The notes under the pieces: generated by a model
Told to the model about the DNA's origin: nothing
What the model saw: the letters and a program-made list of their open reading frames with translations, nothing else
The model's database searches: none
Position numbers and translations under genes: made by a program
Assembly: GCA_035518815.1 (NCBI GenBank)
Contig: DATIXG010000109.1
Span: 1 to 64,000 of the forward strand
Length of the DNA stretch: 64,000 nucleotides
DNA from: AG25 sp035518815
GTDB taxonomy: Bacteria; Gemmatimonadota; Gemmatimonadetes; Gemmatimonadales; GWC2-71-9
Direction: 5' to 3'
Shown here: piece by piece, positions 54,912 through 64,000 of the stretch
Numbering within the stretch: position 1 is the stretch's first letter
How the letters are laid out: the number at the start of each line of letters is the position of its first letter

Positions 54912-55912
54912 AGCGTCACGGGCGTGCCGCCCGCCGCGAGAGAACGCGTCGCCGCCTCGAGCACCTGCACCACGCGGACCCCGTCCTCCGCGCTCGATCG
55001 GGGGGCCTCTCCCCCGCGCACGACCCGGACGAAGTGCTGCAGCTCGGCCGCGAGGGGCTCGATCGCGGGGATGCGCGGGATGAAAATGTCGCCCTCACGC
55101 ACCGCCAGGCTCTCGCCATACGAGGCGTACTCGGGGGGCCGGTCCACGCCCTTATCGTAGATCCGCAACTTCTCCCGGGGCTCCATGTCGTCGAATACCA
55201 CCATCTTTTTCGCTCCCACCACGGTCAGCCTCCGCTCCTTATGCGGGTCCAGCCAGGACATCTGGACGTGCGCCAGCACCCCGCTCCCGAATTCCATGGT
55301 CAGGAATACCACATCCTCAACCTGGGGCTGGAGATAGCTCCTGCCCTGCGCGGCAACCCGGGTCGGGGCCTCCCCCAGCAGGTACAGGGCCACCGACACG
55401 TCGTGGGGCCCGAAGCTCCAGAGGGCGTTCTCGTCCGCCCGAACCTGCCCCAGGTTTACCCGCAGGCCGTACATATAGTAGAGGGTCCCGAGGTCGCCCG
55501 CCTGAATCAGGGCTCGCAGGCGCTCGACTGCCGGGTGAAAGACCAGCAGGTGCCCGGCCAGGACCGCAACGCCACGCTCCGCGGCGCGGCGGGCGACTCG
55601 CTTCGCATCCTCCGTGCCGAGGGCGAAGGGCTTCTCCACCAGACATGGCTTGCCGGCCTCCACGCACTGCAGGGCGATCTTGGCATGCGTGGTCGCCGGC
55701 GAGGCTACGATCACGGCGTCGACGGCTCCAAGCAGCTCGGCAACGTCGCCAGTCACCTTGGCCGCGGGGTGCTGGCGCTCCACGCGGGCGCGCGTCTTGG
55801 GATCGGTGTCGCACACGGCGGCCAGCTCCGCATCGGCCAGCCCCGCGACCGTACGGACGTGATTCTTGCCCCAGTTCCCGGCGCCGATGACGCCGAGCTT
55901 GACCCGGCTCAC
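54908..55912 (-). CDS. Gfo/Idh/MocA oxidoreductase (WbpB-like)
   Basis: A 334-residue NAD-dependent sugar oxidoreductase. GVIGAGNWGKNHVRTVAGL, ASPATTHAKIALQCVEAGKPCLVEKP (93-95 EKP). In the WbpA-B-E-D pathway this enzyme oxidises C3 of UDP-GlcNAcA. The longer open frame upstream is discarded: GTG at 55910-55912 overlaps the aminotransferase stop as GTGA. Confidence 0.88.
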   Translation of the reverse strand: MSRVKLGVIGAGNWGKNHVRTVAGLADAELAAVCDTDPKTRARVERQHPAAKVTGDVAELLGAVDAVIVASPATTHAKIALQCVEAGKPCLVEKPFALGTEDAKRVARRAAERGVAVLAGHLLVFHPAVERLRALIQAGDLGTLYYMYGLRVNLGQVRADENALWSFGPHDVSVALYLLGEAPTRVAAQGRSYLQPQVEDVVFLTMEFGSGVLAHVQMSWLDPHKERRLTVVGAKKMVVFDDMEPREKLRIYDKGVDRPPEYASYGESLAVREGDIFIPRIPAIEPLAAELQHFVRVVRGGEAPRSSAEDGVRVVQVLEAATRSLAAGGTPVTL

Positions 55913-57024
55913 CGGTAGAAGCCGCGGATGGCGTCGACCACGTAGTCCAGCTGCGCGCGCGTCAGCTCGGGATAGACGGGGAGCGAGAGCACCTCGCCGG
56001 CGACCCGCTCGGCGACAGGCAGCTGCCCCGTCCGGTAGCCCAGCGCGCTGAAGCACTTCTGCAGATGCAGGGGCACCGGGTAGTAGACGGCCGTGCCGAT
56101 CCCCTTCGCCTTGAGATATGCCTGTAGCTCGTCGCGCCGTTCGACGCGCAGCGTGTACTGATGGAAGATGTGCTCGTTGCTCGGGTCGACCGTCGGCGGC
56201 GTGACCTGCGGGAGGCCCGCGAGCCCGCGCCCGTAGTACTCGGCATGTTGGCGCCGGGCGGCCGACCAGGCCGCAAGGTGGGGGAGTTTGGCCAAGAGGA
56301 TGGCCGCCTGCAGCGTGTCGAGCCGCGAATTCGTTCCCACCTCGTCGTGGTGGTACTGTTTGGCGCCGCCGTGCAGTCGAAACTTGCGCAGTCGCTCCGC
56401 CGCCTGATCGTCCGACGTAACGATCATCCCCGCATCTCCCCAGGCGCCAAGGTTCTTGCTCGGGAAGAACGAGTACGCTCCGACCCACCCCAGCTCGCCC
56501 GCCATGCGCCACTCGCCGTCGATCGAGCGCCGAGCGCCGATCGCCTGACAGGCGTCCTCGATGACGGGCACGCCCCGGCGGCCGGCGACCGCCATCAGGC
56601 GCTCCATCGCGGCCAGCTGTCCGTACAGGTGAACCGGCACAATGGCGCGGGTACGGGGCGTGAGTGCCGCCTCAACGGCGGCGGGATCGATGTTGAACGT
56701 GGCGGGGTCGATATCGACGAACACCGGCGTCCCGCCCGCGTTCACGATCGCGCCGGCCGTGGCGAAGAAGGTGAAGGGGGTGGTGATCACTTCGTCGCCG
56801 GGCCGGAGGCCAAGGATCTTGAGCGGGAGCAGCAGGGCGTCCGTCCCGCTCGCGCAACCGACGCCGTGACGGGCATGGGAGACTTTGGCCACCGCGGCCT
56901 CGAGCTGGGCGACGGCGGGTCCCATGATGAACTGCTGCGATTCGACGACTGCTTGCAGCGCGGGAAGTACTTCGTCGCGGATCGACTGATACTGAGCGCC
57001 GAGGTCCAGCAGCGGAACGTTCAC
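55909..57024 (-). CDS. DegT/DnrJ/EryC1 sugar aminotransferase (WbpE-like)
   Basis: A 371-residue PLP-dependent enzyme. PLP lysine in FFPSKNLGAWGDAG near 187, CASGTDALLLPLKIL for the cofactor phosphate, VIEDACQAIGA. Predicted to add the 3-amino group to the oxidised UDP-sugar. GTG start; two bases after the acetyltransferase stop. Confidence 0.9.
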   Translation of the reverse strand: MNVPLLDLGAQYQSIRDEVLPALQAVVESQQFIMGPAVAQLEAAVAKVSHARHGVGCASGTDALLLPLKILGLRPGDEVITTPFTFFATAGAIVNAGGTPVFVDIDPATFNIDPAAVEAALTPRTRAIVPVHLYGQLAAMERLMAVAGRRGVPVIEDACQAIGARRSIDGEWRMAGELGWVGAYSFFPSKNLGAWGDAGMIVTSDDQAAERLRKFRLHGGAKQYHHDEVGTNSRLDTLQAAILLAKLPHLAAWSAARRQHAEYYGRGLAGLPQVTPPTVDPSNEHIFHQYTLRVERRDELQAYLKAKGIGTAVYYPVPLHLQKCFSALGYRTGQLPVAERVAGEVLSLPVYPELTRAQLDYVVDAIRGFYR

Positions 57025-57025
57025 G

Positions 57026-57616
<591 letters not shown>

Positions 57617-58510
57617 TTAGATCCCGAGCACCTTGACCTCGAGCTCCAGGTCCACGCTGAGCTTCTTCGACACGGTCTTGCGAACGTGGTCGATCACCTT
57701 CAGCACGTCGGACGCGGTCGCGTTGCCCGTGTTGACGATGTAGTTCGCATGCAGGATCGACACGTGCGCGCCGCCGATCCGGAAGCCCTTGAGCCCCGCT
57801 TCCTCGATCAACATGCCCGCCGTCCGCTGACCCGAGGGGTTCTTGAACACCGAGCCGCAACAGGGCTGATCGAACGGGGTCCCCACTTTGCGCCACCGCA
57901 GCAGGCGGCTCTGCAGCTCCTTGAGTTTGGCCGGGCTTTCCTCACCGAGACTGAGCTTCGCTTCGAGCACAATCACCTGGCCGAGGCCGCTGGTGCGGTA
58001 CTTGAACGGCACCTGCTTGCGCGTCAGCTGCTTGACCTTGCCGGCCGGGTCCATGACGGTGACTTCAGTGACGACCTCGGCGAACTCGGCACCGTGACAG
58101 CCGGCATTCATGTAGACGCCGCCGCCAACGGTTCCCGGGATGCCGATGAAGCGCTCGACGCCCGCGAACCCCGCGTCCGCGGTGCGGCGGGCGAGGAGGG
58201 GCGTCGGCAGGCCGGCGCCGACGATCGCCGTGGCGCCTTTCATTTCAAAGCGGTCGAGTCCCTTGCCCATGCGAATCACGAGACCGGGGAAGCCCCCGTC
58301 CTTGACGAGCACGTTCGAGCCGAGACCGAGCACCACCCACGGCACGCCCTTCTCCTGGGCGAACTGGAGTGCCTTGGCGACGTCGTCGACCTCACCCGGG
58401 CTCAGGAAGTAGCGCGCCGGCCCACCGATCCGGTAGGTCGTGTAGCGGCCGAGCACCTCGTTCTCGAGCATCCGCCCCCGGAACTTGAGCTTGGGGGGCG
58501 GCGGTGCGAC

Positions 58511-58546
58511 CGGTTTCGCGGCTGGTTTCGCGGCCGGTTTCGCGGC
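58511..58546 (-). repeat. Three 12-bp tandem repeats in the murB extension
   Basis: Plus strand CGGTTTCGCGGC, TGGTTTCGCGGC, CGGTTTCGCGGC (58511-58546). Translated on the minus strand as repeated AAKP units. Tandem copies show slippage-type growth of the basic leader. Confidence 0.8.
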
Positions 58547-58563
58547 CTTGGGAGCCGGCTTCC

Positions 58564-61840
<3,277 letters not shown>

Positions 61841-61857
<17 letters not shown>

Positions 61858-62776
61858 CGATCACGTCCTGGAGCGTCTCCTCGAGCGAGTGGCGCGGCGC
61901 CCATCCGGTGCAGGCGCGGAGCTTCGCCGCGTCGCCTATCAGATAGGGGATATCGGTCGCGCGCACCAGCGCCGGGTCCACTTCTCGCTTGGGGCACACG
62001 CCCACCAATTTCGCCAGTCTGTCCAGCAGCTCCGCCACCGAGACCCCGCGACCCGAGGCCACGTTGTAAACCTCCCCGGCTTCGCCCGACGCCAGGAGCC
62101 TCACGTACGCGTCCACGACGTCGGCCACATGCAGGAATTCCCGCACCGGCGCCAGGTTGCCGACCTTGATCGTGGCGGTGGCGGTGCGCTTGGCCTGCCT
62201 CAGGCGCTGCACGAACGCCGGCACCACGAAGCGCGGGTCCTGCCCTGGTCCAGTATGAGGAAACGCGCGCACCACCACCGTGCGCACCCCTGCGCGGCGC
62301 CACCCTTCGAGAGCCGCCACCTCGGCCCCGAGCTTGCTCGCGGCGTACGACGAGCAGGGCGCGGCCGGGTCGGTTTCCCGCCGGGGCGTCGCGTCGCCGC
62401 GCCCGTAGACTTCGCCCGTCGATACGACGAGCAACAGCGGGTCGGCAGTCCCGGCACGTTTGGCGGCAACGATCGCCTCCACCAGACGCGCCGTGCCGGC
62501 CGCGTTCACCTCCCACGCCTGACCCGGGTCGCCGGCCGCGTCGCTGACCGACGCCACCGCCGCCAGGTGGATCACGGCATCGAACGGCCGGGCCATACAA
62601 CGCCGCACCGAGTCGGCGTCGGTCACCTCGAGCGGGACCCACTCGGCCCCCGCCCCCGCATCACGTCCGAGCCGGGCCGGCTGCACGCCTCCGGTGACCT
62701 CCCAGCCGTCGGCCAGCAGCCGCCGCACCACCCAGGTGCCCACGAATCCGTCGGCCCCGGTCACCAGCGCCTTCAC
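61841..62776 (-). CDS. GDP-6-deoxyhexose reductase (Rmd-like)
   Basis: A 311-residue extended SDR. VTGADGFVGTWVVRRLL, STGEVYGRGD, SSYAASKLGAE with the Y-x-x-x-K, and AFPHTGPGQDPRFVVPAFV, which resembles Rmd reductases acting on GDP-4-keto-6-deoxymannose to give GDP-D-rhamnose (or a C4 epimer). GTGA overlap with gmd supports the two-step route. Confidence 0.87.
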
Positions 62777-63816
62777 GCCAGGCGCTCCAGGTCGGCGTCG
62801 ACCATCATCCGCACGAGCTCCGCGAACCCCACGCGCGGCTTCCAGCCCAGCGCTTTGCGGGCCTTGGTTGAGTCGGCCTGGAGAATATCGACCTCAGCCG
62901 GCCGGACGAACGCAGGATCGACCTTGACGTATTTCCGCCAATCGAGCCCGACGTGCTGAAACGCGACGTCGCACAGCTCGCGCACCGTGTGGGTCTCGCC
63001 CGTGCCCACGACGTAGTCGGCGGGTTTGGGCTGCTGCAGCATGAGCCACATGGCCTCGACGTAGTCGCCCGCGAATCCCCAGTCGCGGCGTGCCTCGAGG
63101 TTGCCGAGCCGCAGCTCGGTGGCGAGGCCCTTCGCGATCCGGGCCACGCCATGGGTGACCTTGCGGGTCACGAACTCGAGCCCGCGTCGGGGCGATTCGT
63201 GGTTGAAGAGAATGCCGCTCACAGCGTAGAGTCCGTAGGACTCGCGGTAATTCACGGTGATCCAGTGGCCGTAGACCTTGGCCACGCCGTAGGGAGACCG
63301 CGGATAGAACGGCGTGGTCTCGCGCTGCGGCGTCTCCATCGCCTTGCCGAACATCTCCGAGGACGACGCCTGGTAGACGCGCGCGCCCGGGCCCGCGAGG
63401 CGGACCGCTTCGAGCAGCCGCGTCACGCCGAGCGCGGTGAACTCCCCCGTCAACACCGGCTGGGTCCACGACGTGGGCACGAAACTCTGCGCCGCGAGAT
63501 TGTAGACCTCGTGCGGCTGGGCGTCGCGAATCACCGAGGTGAGCGAGTGTTGATCGAGCAGATCCGCCGGCACGATGTGCAGGCGGTCCAGCAGGTGGCC
63601 GATGCGCTCGTAGGAGTCGTGCGAGGTGCGCCGGACGATCCCGATCACCTCGTACCCCTTCTGGAGCAGCAGCTCGGCGAGGTAGGATCCATCCTGACCG
63701 GTGATGCCCGTGACGAGGGCGGTGCGCCGGGGTTGCTCCCGGGTCCCGCGCCCTGTAGGTTTAGCGCTCTTCGCGCCGCCGGCAGGCCGGGCGGCGCGCG
63801 GTCGTTTCTGGCTCAT
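62773..63816 (-). CDS. gmd: GDP-mannose 4,6-dehydratase
   Basis: A 347-residue enzyme making GDP-4-keto-6-deoxymannose. After a 31-residue basic leader (SQKRPRAARPAGGAKSAKP) the core begins RTALVTGITGQDGSYLAELLLQKGYEVIG, then YQASSSEMFG, SPYGVAKVYGHWITVNYRE, FNHESPRRG. The start ATG (63814-63816) is the only candidate, and leaves 20 nt before the divergent rpmB start, so gmd must be read from a promoter within rpmB. Confidence 0.93.
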   Translation of the reverse strand: MSQKRPRAARPAGGAKSAKPTGRGTREQPRRTALVTGITGQDGSYLAELLLQKGYEVIGIVRRTSHDSYERIGHLLDRLHIVPADLLDQHSLTSVIRDAQPHEVYNLAAQSFVPTSWTQPVLTGEFTALGVTRLLEAVRLAGPGARVYQASSSEMFGKAMETPQRETTPFYPRSPYGVAKVYGHWITVNYRESYGLYAVSGILFNHESPRRGLEFVTRKVTHGVARIAKGLATELRLGNLEARRDWGFAGDYVEAMWLMLQQPKPADYVVGTGETHTVRELCDVAFQHVGLDWRKYVKVDPAFVRPAEVDILQADSTKARKALGWKPRVGFAELVRMMVDADLERLA

Positions 63817-63836
63817 TCTCGGTCGGATAGCTGCCC

Positions 63837-64000
63837 ATGGCGCGAGTGTGTGACATCTGTGGCAAGGGCCCTATCACGGGGCACAACGTCAGCCACGCGA
63901 ACAACAAGACCAATCGCCGCTGGTACCCCAACCTGCAGCGCGTCCGCGCGCAGGTCGGGGGTGCGACGCGGCGGCTGCGGGTCTGCACCCAGTGCTTGAA
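63837..64000 (+). CDS. rpmB: 50S ribosomal protein L28 (3' incomplete)
   Basis: The start of bL28: MARVCDICGKGPITGHNVSH then NNKTNRRWYPNLQRVRA, with the zinc-ribbon pairs CDIC and CTQC (the second at the window end). The gene runs off the right edge after 54 codons; full length is usually 60-80. No clear ribosome-binding site. Confidence 0.95.
   Translation, partial: MARVCDICGKGPITGHNVSHANNKTNRRWYPNLQRVRAQVGGATRRLRVCTQCL

Overview
The window is a GC-rich chromosomal segment of a diderm bacterium. It carries Tol-Pal, BamD, an LptD-type protein, lipoproteins and Tat/Sec export genes. From familiarity with the protein sequences, the very high GC content, frequent GTG starts and short gene overlaps, I think a member of Gemmatimonadota is the most likely source; this was not tested. 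The genes are mostly housekeeping. No rRNA, tRNA, CRISPR array, transposase, integrase or phage gene was seen. Except for the periplasmic PPIase gene (17397-19223), the 3'-incomplete rpmB at the right edge and a possible gene tail at the left edge, every gene is on the minus strand, so the operons read from high to low coordinates.

Layout. 84-7783: recombination and tRNA block (yraN, recA-recX-alaS-small ORF-gmhA, cca, ZIP transporter). 7890-13854: ftsK, comB, accC, pilT, accB. 13947-17252: Xaa-Pro peptidase, aroQ and a TPR protein behind a good sigma70-type promoter. 17397-19223 (+): SurA/PpiD-like foldase. 19237-23381: two TatA-like proteins, a DUF4321 protein, a polyprenyl diphosphate synthase and a long TPR protein. 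23549-24445: orphan lipoprotein. 24585-32750: tolQ-tolR-tolA/tonB-tolB-pal-cpoB followed by a single reading frame in which TatC runs into LptD. 32754-37542: epimerase, hemA, hemX/ccsA, LysM protein and ssb behind a near-consensus promoter. 37645-44733: rimI, tsaB, tsaE, uvrB, relA/spoT, radC, an outer-membrane barrel. 44937-51262: secA, nadD, bamD and two more TPR genes. 51332-63816: nucleotide-sugar genes (uxs, ugd, a wbpA/B/E/D-like set, rmd, gmd) with murB and carB among them. 63837-64000 (+): rpmB.

The genes form tightly packed, translationally coupled runs. Adjacent genes often share GTGA, ATGA or TAGTG, and this repeated signature decides many of the starts given here. The dominant biological theme is envelope construction: export (Sec, Tat), folding (PPIase), outer-membrane assembly (BamD, LptD, Tol-Pal), undecaprenyl-type lipid and sugar precursors for surface polysaccharide (UDP-GlcA, UDP-xylose, a diacetamido-uronate, GDP-6-deoxyhexose), and MurB.

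The most notable observations are: (1) the TatC-LptD frame, with a GTGA junction one base out of register, so it is either a real fusion or a one-base error; (2) a family of G-rich mini-repeats inserted in frame into cca, alaS (twice) and ftsK (twice, once as a stem-loop); (3) rimI whose conserved N-terminus has no start codon; (4) pilT placed between accB and accC; (5) a Lys/Ala/Pro N-terminal extension on MurB that overlaps carB by 88 nt.
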